A stretch of 64,000 bases of DNA from Betaproteobacteria bacterium (lineage in GTDB: Bacteria > Pseudomonadota > Gammaproteobacteria > Burkholderiales > Casimicrobiaceae), in assembly GCA_016861105.1 (NCBI GenBank), contig BOKS01000010.1, positions 1 through 64,000 of the forward strand, written 5' to 3'. The notes beneath the pieces are model-generated. The model was not told the DNA's origin and did no database searches. It was given only the letters and a program-made list of their open reading frames with translations. Positions 53,013-63,479 of this stretch are shown here, piece by piece. Numbering within the stretch: position 1 is the first letter of the stretch; each line of letters begins with the position of its first letter. A program made the position numbers and the translations under genes.

Positions 53013-53447
53013 TCAGGGCCGCAGGTAGGCGAAGCCTTCCTTGAATTGCAGTCGCGACACCTCGGCGACGCCCGAGGGCACGAGCGTGGCCTCCGGAATC
53101 ACCTTCGCGGGGTCGATCTTGTTGCGCTGGAGCGTGAACTGGCAGACGCGGAAGTCCACGCCCTTGCCCTTCAGCTCCTGCACCGCGGCCTCGAACGGGG
53201 CGCCGTTGGCGTCCAGCGCGCCGTCCAGCAGGAACTGGATGCCGCCGGCGTGCGTGACGACGACGATCTTCGCCGACGGGTCGGCCGTCAGGTGGTTGCG
53301 GATGTTGCGCAGCGCGTTCAGCGCCTGCGCGTTGTTCTCGTTGACGTGGTAGACGACCTTGACCGGACCGTCGCCCGCCGCGAGTGCCGCCGCGGGAGCC
53401 CACCACGCCGCTGCCGCCAGCGCGGCGGCGACCAGGGTCATGCGCAT
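53013..53447 (-). CDS. DsrE-family protein in the sox operon
   Basis: The 144-residue product has a signal peptide (AAALAAAAWWAPAAALA) and a DsrE/F fold: VKVVYHVNENNAQALNALRNIRNHL, IVVVTHAGGIQFLLDGA and FRVCQFTLQRNKI, with one Cys. Related periplasmic DsrE-like proteins occur in many sox clusters and may move sulfane sulfur. It sits between soxZ and soxA on the same strand. Confidence 0.85.
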   Translation of the reverse strand: MRMTLVAAALAAAAWWAPAAALAAGDGPVKVVYHVNENNAQALNALRNIRNHLTADPSAKIVVVTHAGGIQFLLDGALDANGAPFEAAVQELKGKGVDFRVCQFTLQRNKIDPAKVIPEATLVPSGVAEVSRLQFKEGFAYLRP

Positions 53448-53567
53448 GCCTTCCTCCTCTGTCGAAGGCGGCGGCCCGCCGGGACGCCGCGCTCGTCGCT
53501 CCGCCGATCCCGCGACCGCCCGGGCGCTTGTCCCGCACCCTCGCCGGCCGTCGCGGATGCGCCGCCG

Positions 53568-53882
53568 TCAGGCGATGGTCGCCTCGTCGGTCCGCTTGTC
53601 GCCGCGGTTGTCGACCCAGGTGACCTGCACCTTGTCGCCCTTCTGCGCGCCCTTGAACTTGAACGACAGGAACGGGTTCTTCGACACCGCCGGCCCCCAC
53701 TGCGCCGACAGCACCGTCCTGCCCCCGTGCGTCGCGGTCACGTTCTGGATGAACCACGCGGGAATCGTCTTGCCGGACGCGTCCTTGCGCTGGCCCGTCT
53801 CCATCTCGTGGTTCATCAGCACCTTCACCTCCGTCACGCCGCTGGCGTCGACGTTGGCGCGGATTCGCATCGGATCTGCCAT
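53568..53882 (-). CDS. soxZ: thiosulfate oxidation carrier complex protein SoxZ
   Basis: The 104-residue immunoglobulin-like protein matches SoxZ: VLMNHEMETGQRKD, IPAWFIQNVTATHGGRTVL and NPFLSFKFKGAQKGDKVQVTWVDN. It has no signal peptide and is exported with SoxY as a complex. It supports the SoxY arm that carries sulfur intermediates. Confidence 0.95.
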   Translation of the reverse strand: MADPMRIRANVDASGVTEVKVLMNHEMETGQRKDASGKTIPAWFIQNVTATHGGRTVLSAQWGPAVSKNPFLSFKFKGAQKGDKVQVTWVDNRGDKRTDEATIA

Positions 53883-53984
53883 GGTCTTCGTTCCTCGCCT
53901 GTGTGCCTGGGATCCCCGCGCCGCCTCGCAGCCGGTCGCCGGGTCGCATCCTCCGCCGGGGCGCTGCGCCGCCGGCTCGTGCCG

Positions 53985-54458
53985 TCAGCCGCCGCAGCCG
54001 CCGAGCGTGACCTTGACCTCCTTGCTCGCGACGTAGTACTTGCCGTCGGCCTTGACCAGCGCGTAGACGTTGGAGCTCTGGCCCATCTTCACGCGCGTCG
54101 TCAGCGACGGCTCGGTGCCGGCCGGGATGTCGAACGTGGCGGCGAGCATGTTGGGGTTCTTCTCGACGAGGATCGCGATCTGCTCGGTCTTGGGCAGCGC
54201 GCTCGCCACGCCGATCGGCACCACCGCGCCGTTCTCGGCGATGTCCGGCGTCGAGAAGAACGTGATGTCCTTCGACGTCGCGGGGGTGCCGCCGCCGAAC
54301 GCCTTCACGGTCTCCTCCATCGACTTCGCCTCGAACGCCGCCTTGTTCCAGTCCGCCGCCTGCGCCTCGCCCGGCTTGAGCCAGCCGGCCGCCGCGAGCA
54401 GCGCGAGCAGCGATACGCCGCTGCCCGCCTTCAGCACATCCCGTCGTCCCGCATCCAT
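53985..54458 (-). CDS. soxY: thiosulfate oxidation carrier protein SoxY
   Basis: From ATG 54458 the 157-residue protein has a Tat signal (GRRDVLKAGSGVSLLALLAAAG). The SoxY domain follows and ends in the invariant GGCGG, whose Cys155 is the covalent carrier of sulfur intermediates. A long in-frame extension upstream overlaps soxD and is not coding. Confidence 0.96.
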   Translation of the reverse strand: MDAGRRDVLKAGSGVSLLALLAAAGWLKPGEAQAADWNKAAFEAKSMEETVKAFGGGTPATSKDITFFSTPDIAENGAVVPIGVASALPKTEQIAILVEKNPNMLAATFDIPAGTEPSLTTRVKMGQSSNVYALVKADGKYYVASKEVKVTLGGCGG

Positions 54459-54565
54459 CGCGTCATCCTCCGTACCCGAAAAGGGAATCGTGAATACTAC
54501 GCGGCCGTTCGCCGCGGACTGCCGCTCCGCTTTCCCGCGCGCCGGCGTGCTCCGCCCCGCACCGG

Positions 54566-55606
54566 CTACCGCGCCCCGCCCAGGATCCACTGGACGATCG
54601 CCGTCACGTCGGCCTCCTTCACCTGCGGCTGCGGCGGCATCGGGACCTGGCCCCACGCCCCCACGCCGCCGCTGCGCACCTTCGCCGCGAGCGTCGCCTC
54701 GGCGCCGGCCGCGCCGGCGTAGCGTCCGCCGATCTCGCGGAACGACGGGCCGACGATCTTGCTGGCCGTCCCGTGGCACGCCGTGCAGCCGTTCCCCTTG
54801 GCGAGTTCGCCGCCGTCCGGGCCCGCGGCCGGCAGCGATCCGCGCGCGGGAGCCGCCGCCGCGGTCTTCGCCCCGGCGAGCGGCCCGACGTCGCGCACCT
54901 GCTCGGCCAGGTTGCCGTGCGCGTCGCGCGCGTGCTCGGGCATCTCCGAGGACAGGCGCACCTCGGCCGCGCAGTTGGTCATGCACGCGACGTTGCGCGT
55001 GTCGGGCCTGCCGGAGCGCGTCATGAAGCCGTGGTCCTGCGTGAACCCGTCGCGATTGGGCAGCCGCAGCGCGAGCAGCGCGTCGCGGTCGAGCGTCGCG
55101 TCGGCCGGCAGGAGGTCGTTGAGGTGCAGGACGTACGCGGTGAGCGCGTACACCTCCTCCACGGTCAGCGTCTTCGGCGCGTTGAACGGCATCGCCCGGT
55201 TGATGTAGTCCCAGAGCGTGGTCGCGTGGTTGAGCTTGCTTCCGGTCGTGCGGATCGGCGCGTCGCCGGCGAGGGTCCCGACGCCGCCGGCGATCGCCAT
55301 GTAGTCGTTGCTCTCGCCGAAGGTGCCGTGGCACGAAGCGCACTTCTCGTCGTACACCCGCTGGCCCTGCGCGACGCTGCCGCGCCCCGGCGGCAGCCCG
55401 GTCCCGTCGGGCCGCACGTCGATGTCCCAGCCGGCGATCTCCTGCGGCGTGGCCGGCTTGCCGAATCCGAAGCGTGGCGTCGACGGCGTGGCCGGGGAAC
55501 CGGCGGACGTGGTCGCAGCGGGCGCGGCCGCCGGCAGCGGCGTCGCGGCGAGCGCGAGCACGGCCGCCACGGCGGCCGCCACGCTGCGCCTACAGCACCT
55601 GAACAT
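54566..55606 (-). CDS. soxD: sulfite dehydrogenase cytochrome subunit SoxD
   Basis: The 346-residue protein has a signal peptide and two heme sites, EKCASCHGTFG and GCTACHGTASK, as in SoxD of Paracoccus-type sox systems. It takes electrons from the molybdenum subunit SoxC during oxidation of the SoxY-bound sulfane sulfur. Its start overlaps the soxC stop by 17 bases, so translation is coupled. Confidence 0.94.
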   Translation of the reverse strand: MFRCCRRSVAAAVAAVLALAATPLPAAAPAATTSAGSPATPSTPRFGFGKPATPQEIAGWDIDVRPDGTGLPPGRGSVAQGQRVYDEKCASCHGTFGESNDYMAIAGGVGTLAGDAPIRTTGSKLNHATTLWDYINRAMPFNAPKTLTVEEVYALTAYVLHLNDLLPADATLDRDALLALRLPNRDGFTQDHGFMTRSGRPDTRNVACMTNCAAEVRLSSEMPEHARDAHGNLAEQVRDVGPLAGAKTAAAAPARGSLPAAGPDGGELAKGNGCTACHGTASKIVGPSFREIGGRYAGAAGAEATLAAKVRSGGVGAWGQVPMPPQPQVKEADVTAIVQWILGGAR

Positions 55607-56909
55607 TGCTCACCTCGCCCGACGGGTCCACGCGCCACGTCTGGATGGCGTTGTTGTGGTAGATCGAGCGCGTGCCGCGCACCGCGCGCAACTGCCGGTA
55701 CGTCGGCTGCACGTAGCCGGTGTCGTCCATGCAGCGCGACTGCAGCAGCGCGGGGCCGCCGTCCCAGGTCCAGTCCAGCCGGAAACGCGTCAGCGCCTTC
55801 GTGTGCACCGGCTCCTGCAGGCGCGCGGTCCGCCAGTTGCGCCCGCCGTCGGTGGACACGTCGACGCGCTTCACCTTGCCGCGCCCCGACCACGCGAGCC
55901 CGGTGATCTCGTGGTAGCCGCGGTCGAGGATGACCTGGCCGCCGGAGGGCGTGGTGATGACGCTCTTCGCCTCCTGGATCCACGTGTACTGCCTGTGCTT
56001 GCCGCCGGGCATCAGGTCCACGTAGTGGAGCGATTCCTCGCGCGTGTTCCACGGCTGGTCGCCGACCTCGAGGCGGCGCAGCCACTTGACGCTGGAGACC
56101 CCCTGCACGCCGGGCACCAGCAGCCGCAGCGGGTAGCCCTGCTCGGGGCGCAGCATCTCGCCGTTCTGCCCGTAGACGACGAGCACGTCGTCGAGCGCCA
56201 TCGCCATCGACACGGTGCGCGTGAGGCCCGCGCCGTCGGCGCCCTCGGCCAGGACGAACCGCGCCTTGCGGTCGTAGCCGGCCTCGTCGAGCAGCGTGGA
56301 CAGCGGCACCCCGGTCCACTCCGAGCACGCCAGCATGCCGTGCGTGTACTGCACGGTCGGCACGGCCACGTTGGCCCACTCCATCCCCGTGTTCGCGCCG
56401 CACTCGATGAAGTGCACGCGCGACACCGACGGGAAGCGCATCAGGTCCTCCATCGAGTAGATGCGCGGCGCGCGCACCATCCCGTGGATCATCAGGCGGT
56501 GCTGGTGAGGGTCGACCTCGGGCATGCCGGCGTGGTGGCGCTCGAAGTGGAGGCCGGAGGGCGTGACGATGCCGAACAGGCTCTGCAGCGGCGTGAACGA
56601 GACCGACGAGTGCGGGGTGCGCGTCAGGCCCGGGCTCTCGCGCCGCCGCACGTTCGCCTCGAAGCGCGACGGCACGCCGTAGGGCGACGCGAGGATCGGC
56701 GCGCCGAGCGTCCTGCTCCACTCGGGCACGTTCGGCGGCAGGTTGCGCGCCAGCTCGGCGCCGGCGGCGGCGACGCCCGCCCCGCCGGCGAGCGCGCCGC
56801 CGGACAGCGCCGCCGCACGCCGCAGGAAGCCGCGGCGACCGGACGACGGCGCCGCCAGCGGGTGCTCGGGCGCCGGGACGATCCTCCTCGGCCGGCGGTT
56901 CGACGACAT
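55590..56909 (-). CDS. soxC: sulfane dehydrogenase molybdenum subunit SoxC
   Basis: The 439-residue protein has a Tat signal (GRRGFLRRAAALSGGALAGG) and a sulfite-oxidase-type molybdopterin domain. The Mo-ligand Cys is in HFIECGANTGMEW. Further motifs are YGQNGEMLRPEQGYPLRLLV and a dimerisation domain. With SoxD it strips six electrons from cysteine-bound sulfur, allowing full oxidation to sulfate without sulfur globules. It lies 31 bases after soxR. Confidence 0.95.
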   Translation of the reverse strand: MSSNRRPRRIVPAPEHPLAAPSSGRRGFLRRAAALSGGALAGGAGVAAAGAELARNLPPNVPEWSRTLGAPILASPYGVPSRFEANVRRRESPGLTRTPHSSVSFTPLQSLFGIVTPSGLHFERHHAGMPEVDPHQHRLMIHGMVRAPRIYSMEDLMRFPSVSRVHFIECGANTGMEWANVAVPTVQYTHGMLACSEWTGVPLSTLLDEAGYDRKARFVLAEGADGAGLTRTVSMAMALDDVLVVYGQNGEMLRPEQGYPLRLLVPGVQGVSSVKWLRRLEVGDQPWNTREESLHYVDLMPGGKHRQYTWIQEAKSVITTPSGGQVILDRGYHEITGLAWSGRGKVKRVDVSTDGGRNWRTARLQEPVHTKALTRFRLDWTWDGGPALLQSRCMDDTGYVQPTYRQLRAVRGTRSIYHNNAIQTWRVDPSGEVSNVQVL

Positions 56910-56940
56910 CCTGACCCTCCCGGTGCGGCCGCCGGCAGCG

Positions 56941-57345
56941 CTAGCGCGCCGCCGGCTGCGCGGCGAAGTCGAGCAGCTCGCGCTTGAGCGCGTCGCCGGC
57001 TTCCATGCGGCTCGCGATGCGCACGCACACCGTGCGGCACATCTCCCCGAACTCGGGATCGAGCACCTTGTAGTAGACCGCGCTCCCTTCGCGCCGGCGC
57101 GAGACGACGCCCGCCTGGTGCATCAGCGACAGGTGGCGCGAGACGTTCGTCTGCGTGGCGCCCGTCGCCGCCACGATCGCCGACACCGACCGCTCCTCGT
57201 GGCAGATCGTGTGCAGGATCTTGAGGCGGGTCGGCTCGGACAGCAGGCCGAAGTAGCGCGCCACCGCCTCGAATACCTCGTTCAGTTCCTCGGCCTCGGC
57301 CGCGTCGCGGGCGACGACGCCGACCTTCGAAGGGGTCTCGGTCAT
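56941..57345 (-). CDS. soxR: ArsR-family repressor of the sox operon
   Basis: ATG 57345 gives 134 residues with the ArsR winged helix: YFGLLSEPTRLKILHTICHEE, VSAIVAATGATQTNVSRHLSLMHQAGVV and RREGSAVYYKVLD. Two Cys, in HTICHEE and MCRTVCVRI, could sense persulfide as in SoxR/SqrR-type regulators. It heads the sox cluster, and a dyad sits 12 bases upstream of its start. Confidence 0.85.
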   Translation of the reverse strand: MTETPSKVGVVARDAAEAEELNEVFEAVARYFGLLSEPTRLKILHTICHEERSVSAIVAATGATQTNVSRHLSLMHQAGVVSRRREGSAVYYKVLDPEFGEMCRTVCVRIASRMEAGDALKRELLDFAAQPAAR

Positions 57346-57357
57346 GGTGAAATGAGC

Positions 57358-57369
57358 ATATGTGCATAT
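57358..57369. promoter_or_regulatory. candidate SoxR operator
   Basis: ATATG and CATAT form an inverted repeat with two central bases (ATATGTGCATAT). It lies 12 bases before the soxR start and about 155 bases before the divergent dioxygenase gene, in an AT-rich pocket of otherwise GC-rich DNA. The assignment to SoxR is inference. Confidence 0.5.
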
Positions 57370-57523
57370 CGACCCCTGCGTCAATCCCCATGTCGGCAGC
57401 GTGACGCACACACCGCGGTCGCGCTGCCGGGAGGCTCGGCCGCGGCTGCAACGATCGGTTGCCGCGCGGGTCGAAACTGCCGCCGGCGAGGCCGGCGATC
57501 GGACAGCTTTCCGGGAGATCCCG

Positions 57524-58177
57524 ATGACCAGCCGTATCCACCGTTCCCGCCGCACCGTGCTCGCCGGTGTGGCATCGCTCGCTGCCACCGCGTTGCTCGC
57601 GCGCACCGGGCACGCCGCCGCGCCGGCGCTGGCGCCCACGCCGCGCGACGCGGAAGGCCCGTTCTACCCGGCGCGGCTGCCGGCGGAGGCCGACCACGAC
57701 CTGGCGCGCATGCAAGGCCGGGCGCAGGGCGCGAAGGGCACGCTGCTCTACCTCGAAGGACGCGTCCTCGGGACGGACGGGCGCCCGCTCGCCGGGACGA
57801 AGCTGGAGCTGTGGCAGTGCGATGCGACCGGGCACTACCACCACGTGGGGGTCGACGCGGCCGCGCTGGACGCAGGCTTCCAGGGCTACGGCGTCGCGAT
57901 CGCCGACGCGCAGGGGCGCTTCGCGTTCCGGACGATCCGGCCGGTGCGCTACGGCGGGCGGCCGCCGCACCTGCACTTCAAGCTCGCGCACCCCGACGCC
58001 GCGCCGCTGACCACGCAGCTGTATCCGCGCGGGGAGTCCGCCGAGCGCGGTCTGGGCTTCGGGCTGTCCGACCGCAGCACGCGCGAGCGTCTCGAGTTCG
58101 TGCTCGCGCCGGCGGCGGGACGCGAGCCCGGCGCGCTCGCGGCGTCGTACGACTTCGTCCTGCGCGGGCGCGCCTGA
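57524..58177 (+). CDS. exported intradiol ring-cleavage dioxygenase-like protein
   Basis: ATG 57524 follows GGGAGA. The 217-residue protein has a Tat-type signal (HRSRRTVLAGVASLAATALLA). A protocatechuate 3,4-dioxygenase-like domain follows: EGPFYPARLP, LELWQCDATGHYHHVG with the first Tyr ligand, and GGRPPHLHFKL with the paired His ligands. Such secreted forms cleave catechol-like rings outside the cytoplasm, with unknown natural substrates. It is divergent from soxR. Confidence 0.85.
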   Translation: MTSRIHRSRRTVLAGVASLAATALLARTGHAAAPALAPTPRDAEGPFYPARLPAEADHDLARMQGRAQGAKGTLLYLEGRVLGTDGRPLAGTKLELWQCDATGHYHHVGVDAAALDAGFQGYGVAIADAQGRFAFRTIRPVRYGGRPPHLHFKLAHPDAAPLTTQLYPRGESAERGLGFGLSDRSTRERLEFVLAPAAGREPGALAASYDFVLRGRA

Positions 58178-58229
58178 CCGCCGCGGGAGACACGCGCCTT
58201 CCGGCGCGGGCCGGGCGTGGCGCGTGGCG

Positions 58230-58493
58230 TCAGTGGAGCGTGACGTGCTCGAGGAGGCGCAGCGTCGTGCCGTCGCGCAGGCGCCACACACCTTCGCCCA
58301 CCGACTGCGCCGCGTCGACGTCGTCGCGGGTCAGCCAGAGCTCGTCTTCGCCGTTGCGCGCCTCGAGCACGATGTCGTCGGCACGCGTGTGCTCGTCGGG
58401 AACGCGCAGGTACTCGGTCTCGAAGACCAGGCCCTCGCACAGCACGTAGGCGGTCCCGTCGAGAGCGTCGGCAAGCGGCAGCGGGCTGTCCAT
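58230..58493 (-). CDS. small acidic protein of unknown function
   Basis: ATG 58493, preceded by GGGAGC, gives 87 residues with a low pI and only two Cys-free halves apart from one Cys (YVLCEGLVFETEYLRVPDEH). It is predicted to be mostly beta. ATG-like starts further upstream are Pro-rich. It stands alone between the dioxygenase and speE. The family is not recognised. Confidence 0.6.
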   Translation of the reverse strand: MDSPLPLADALDGTAYVLCEGLVFETEYLRVPDEHTRADDIVLEARNGEDELWLTRDDVDAAQSVGEGVWRLRDGTTLRLLEHVTLH

Positions 58494-58593
58494 GCTCCCA
58501 AGATACGGGCCTGCCGGCGGCATTCAAGCGGCCGGACGCCGCGCGGCCGCGTCGGAGGGCGCCGACGGGCGGGCGCGCCGCGGAAGGCCAGCG

Positions 58594-59502
58594 TCAGCCG
58601 CCGGCGACCAGCGCCCGGACGAAGTTCGGCAGCGCGAGGGCGGCACGGTGCATGGCGCCGTTGTAGAGCTGGAGATCGCCGATGCGACGCTCCGCGATGC
58701 GCCGGTCGACCTCCTCGGCGCCGAGGGTCCCCGGGTCGAGATCGCGGCTCGCGCAGGCCATCATCCACATGCCGCCGTACAGCGGGATCGAGGTGAGATA
58801 GGGCGTCACGATCGGGAATGCCGCACGCAGCGCGGCCATCCCGTCGCGGACGCGGTCGGGATGCGCCACGGGGCTCGCGACGTGCAGCGTCATGGCGCCG
58901 CCCGGCGCGAGGCGCGCGGCGCACGCGCGGTAGAACTCGGGCGTGTACAGCAGCGTCGACGGACCGCCGGGATCGGTGAGGTCGAGCACGATCAGGTCGT
59001 AGCGCTCGACGCTCTCGCGCACGTACGCGAAGCCGTCGCCGATGCGCAGTGCCAGCCGCGGGTCGTCGAGCGCGCCGCGGTGCACGCGCGCGAGGTGGCG
59101 GCGCGCGATGTCGACGACCGCCTGGTCGATCTCGCACAGCGTGACCGCCCGCATCGTCGGATACTTGAGCAGCTCCTCGGCGGACCCGCCGTCGCCGCCG
59201 CCCACGATCAGCGCGCGCTGCGGACCCGGGTGCGCGAGGCCGGGCATGTGCACCAGGTTCTCGTGATAGAAGAACTCGTCGCGCTCGGAGGTCATGAAGT
59301 GGCCGTCGAGGCGGAACAGGCGCCCGAAGGGGACGCTGTCGTGCACCTCGACGGCCTGGTACGCGGAACGGAAGCGCTCGAGCGCGCCAGCACTGCGCAC
59401 GAAGAACCCCCACTCGTCGGTGAGGTACTCCGTCATCGCGCCGGGCACGAGGTCGCCCCCGTGCCCCGGAGCGGCCAGCGGCTCGGACGCGCTGCCGCTC
59501 AC
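58594..59502 (-). CDS. speE: spermidine synthase (polyamine aminopropyltransferase)
   Basis: The 302-residue protein has YLTDEWGFFVRSAG near the N-terminus, the decarboxy-SAM site IVGGGDGGSAEELLKYP and the polyamine loop LIVLDLTDPGGPSTLLYTPEFY. It transfers an aminopropyl group to putrescine. The start overlaps the speD stop by four bases, so the two are translated together. Confidence 0.93.
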   Translation of the reverse strand: MSGSASEPLAAPGHGGDLVPGAMTEYLTDEWGFFVRSAGALERFRSAYQAVEVHDSVPFGRLFRLDGHFMTSERDEFFYHENLVHMPGLAHPGPQRALIVGGGDGGSAEELLKYPTMRAVTLCEIDQAVVDIARRHLARVHRGALDDPRLALRIGDGFAYVRESVERYDLIVLDLTDPGGPSTLLYTPEFYRACAARLAPGGAMTLHVASPVAHPDRVRDGMAALRAAFPIVTPYLTSIPLYGGMWMMACASRDLDPGTLGAEEVDRRIAERRIGDLQLYNGAMHRAALALPNFVRALVAGG

Positions 59503-59897
59503 GCCGCGCGCTCGATCGCTGCGGGCGCCGGCTCAGCGCGCACCGCCCCGCGGTGGATGGCCTGGAACGACGTGCGCGTCGGTCCGAGCCGCGCCTGCAG
59601 GGCACGGAACACGCGCTCCGCCTTGTCGGTGTTGTCGGTCGTGTAGTTGCAGACGTACACGTCGATCGTCACTGACCCCATCTCGGGCCACGTATGGATC
59701 GCGAGGTGCGACTCGGCGAGGATCACCGCACCGGTCACGCCCTGCGGCTCGAACTGGTGGAAGCGTTCGCCCACGATCGTCAGCCCGGCGCTCTCGACGG
59801 CCTCGATGCAGGCCTTGCGCAAGGGCTCCGCGTGCAGCATTTCCGGCTTGTCGGCAGGGCAGCCGTACCACTCGCCCAACAGATGGATTCCGTCCAT
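59499..59897 (-). CDS. speD: S-adenosylmethionine decarboxylase proenzyme
   Basis: The 132-residue class-1B proenzyme has the self-cleavage site at Ser63 in [12 protein letters not shown], which becomes the pyruvoyl group, with His68 and Cys83 (YVCN) at the expected places. It makes decarboxylated SAM for SpeE. A leader of about 250 bases without a gene lies upstream. The C-terminus is somewhat extended ([13 protein letters not shown]). Confidence 0.96.
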   Translation of the reverse strand: MDGIHLLGEWYGCPADKPEMLHAEPLRKACIEAVESAGLTIVGERFHQFEPQGVTGAVILAESHLAIHTWPEMGSVTIDVYVCNYTTDNTDKAERVFRALQARLGPTRTSFQAIHRGAVRAEPAPAAIERAA

Positions 59898-60210
59898 CGG
59901 CGTCTCCCCAAAAGGAAAAGCCCCACCCCGGCGGCGGACGCTTGCAGCGCCGGAAATAGGGCAACCCCACCAAGGAAACGGCCCACCTCAAGCGAAGGGG
60001 CCCCCCACCATCCGCCGTTTTGCGTACCGCTCCGCAGTACGCGCCCACGGCGAAAAGACGACAATTATTGCACGAAATCGGGGCTTTGACCATAATTTCA
60101 AGTTCCCCCGGAACGGGTCGCGCACGAGCGCGCCGTGCCCGGCCCGATTTTCCTACGAGTTGCGGCCCGTCCCCCGCGCGGCGGCGGCGCCGTCCCCGCC
60201 CCGCACCCCG
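59898..60210. other. intergenic region between speD and tkt
   Basis: These 313 bases contain no gene. An AT-richer pocket at 60058-60105 could hold divergent promoters. A hairpin GCGTAC...GTACGC lies at 60024-60044 in what would be the speD leader on the minus strand. No known riboswitch consensus was recognised. Confidence 0.5.
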
Positions 60211-62241
60211 ATGAACGCCGTTCGCCCCGTCCCCGATTCCGATCTCGCGAACGCCATCCGGGCGCTCGCCATGGACGCCGTCGAGGCGGCGAAGAGCGGC
60301 CACCCGGGCATGCCGATGGGCATGGCGGAGATCGCCGTCGCGCTGTGGACGCGGCACCTCGCGCACAACCCGGCGAACCCGCACTGGCCCGACCGCGACC
60401 GCTTCGTCCTGTCGAACGGGCACGGGTCGATGCTGCTGTACGCGCTCGCGCACCTGTCCGGCTACGACCTGCCGCTCGACGAACTGCGCCGCTTCCGCCA
60501 GCTGGGGTCGAAGACGCCCGGCCACCCGGAGGTGGGCGCCACGCCGGGCGTCGAGACCACCACCGGCCCGCTCGGCCAGGGGCTGGCGAACGGCGTGGGC
60601 ATGGCGCTGGCGGAGAAGCTGCTCGCCGCCACCTTCAACCGCGACGGCCACGCGATCGTCGACCACCGCACGTGGGTCTTCGCCGGCGACGGCTGCCTGA
60701 TGGAAGGCATCTCGCACGAGGCCTGCGCGCTCGCGGGCACGCTCGGCCTGTCCAAGCTCGTGGTGTTCTACGACGACAACGGCATCTCGATCGACGGCGA
60801 GGTCGCGGGGTGGTTCACCGACGACACGGCGAAGCGCTTCGACGCCTACGGCTGGAACGTGATCGCCGGCGTCGACGGCCACGACGTCGAGGCCGTCCAC
60901 CGCGCGATCGAGGCGGCGAAGCGCGAGACGGCCCGGCCGACGCTCATCGCCTGCAGGACCGTCATCGCCAAGGGCGCGCCGACCAAGCACGGGACCGCCG
61001 ACGCCCACGGCGCCGCGCTCGGCGAGAAGGAGGTCGCCGCGACGCGGGAGGCGATCGGCTGGCCGCACGCGCCGTTCGTGATCCCCGCCGCCATCGCGCG
61101 GGCGTGGAACCAGCGCGGCGCCGGCGAGCGACGCGAGGCGGCGTGGCAGGCGCGCTTCGCCGCGTACCGGGACGCCCACCCGGAACTCGCGGCCGAGTTC
61201 GAGCGCCGCGTCGCCGGACGGCTGCCGGCCGACTTCGCGCAGCGCGCCGCGGCCTTCGTGGCCGCGCAGGCCGCGAAGGGGGAGACGCTCGCCACGCGCA
61301 AGGCGTCGCAGCAGGCGATCGAGGCGCTGGCGGGCATGCTCCCCGAGATGATCGGCGGCTCGGCCGACCTCACCGGCTCGGTGTTCACGAGCTGGTCGGG
61401 CAGCCGCATTGTGTCGCGCGCGCAGGTCGGGAACTACGTGAACTACGGCGTGCGCGAGTTCGGCATGGTCGCGATCGGCAACGGCCTCGCGCTGCACGGC
61501 GGCTTCCTGCCGTACGAGGGGACGTTCCTCGTGTTCTCGGACTACGCGCGCAACGCGCTGCGCATGGCGGCGCTGATGCGCCTGCGCCACGTGTTCGTGC
61601 TCACGCACGACTCGATCGGCCTGGGCGAGGACGGCCCTACGCACCAGCCGGTCGAGCACGCGTCCAGCCTGCGTCTCGTCCCGGGCCTGGACGTCTGGCG
61701 GCCGTGCGACACCGTCGAGACCGCGGTGGCGTGGTGCGAGGCCGTGCAGCGCGACGACGGCCCGACCGCGCTGCTGCTGTCGCGGCAGAACGTGGCGTTC
61801 GCCCGTCGCGACGACGCCGCGCTCGCCGGCATCCGGCGGGGCGGCTACGTCCTCGCCGACTTCGCACCGGGCGCGGCGTGCCGCGCCGTCGTGATCGCGA
61901 CGGGCTCGGAGGTGCCGCTCGCGCTGGCCGCCCGCGACGCGCTCGCCGGCGAAGGCGTCGCGGTGCGCGTCGTCTCGATGCCGTGCACGCAGCGCTTCGA
62001 CCGGCAGGACGCCGCGTACCGCGCGGACGTGCTGCCGCGCAGCATTGCGCGCGTCGCCGTCGAGGCCGGCGTGACCGACTTCTGGCGCAAGTACGTGGGC
62101 GCCGACGACGACCCCGCCGCGGCCGTCGTCGGCCTCGACCGCTTCGGCGAGTCGGCGCCCGCCGCGGCGTTGTTCAGGCACTTCGGCATCACCGCCGAGC
62201 GCGTGGCGGAGGCGGTCCGGGCCGTCACGGCGGCCCGATGA
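60211..62241 (+). CDS. tkt: transketolase
   Basis: The 676-residue enzyme has [17 protein letters not shown], the thiamine-diphosphate motif [24 protein letters not shown], the pyrimidine domain with [15 protein letters not shown] and the [18 protein letters not shown] region. It moves two-carbon units in the pentose phosphate or Calvin cycle. ATG 60211 is the family start. gapA follows on the same strand. Confidence 0.96.
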   Translation: MNAVRPVPDSDLANAIRALAMDAVEAAKSGHPGMPMGMAEIAVALWTRHLAHNPANPHWPDRDRFVLSNGHGSMLLYALAHLSGYDLPLDELRRFRQLGSKTPGHPEVGATPGVETTTGPLGQGLANGVGMALAEKLLAATFNRDGHAIVDHRTWVFAGDGCLMEGISHEACALAGTLGLSKLVVFYDDNGISIDGEVAGWFTDDTAKRFDAYGWNVIAGVDGHDVEAVHRAIEAAKRETARPTLIACRTVIAKGAPTKHGTADAHGAALGEKEVAATREAIGWPHAPFVIPAAIARAWNQRGAGERREAAWQARFAAYRDAHPELAAEFERRVAGRLPADFAQRAAAFVAAQAAKGETLATRKASQQAIEALAGMLPEMIGGSADLTGSVFTSWSGSRIVSRAQVGNYVNYGVREFGMVAIGNGLALHGGFLPYEGTFLVFSDYARNALRMAALMRLRHVFVLTHDSIGLGEDGPTHQPVEHASSLRLVPGLDVWRPCDTVETAVAWCEAVQRDDGPTALLLSRQNVAFARRDDAALAGIRRGGYVLADFAPGAACRAVVIATGSEVPLALAARDALAGEGVAVRVVSMPCTQRFDRQDAAYRADVLPRSIARVAVEAGVTDFWRKYVGADDDPAAAVVGLDRFGESAPAAALFRHFGITAERVAEAVRAVTAAR

Positions 62242-63466
<1,225 letters not shown>

Positions 63467-63479
63467 CGCCGCGGCCGGC

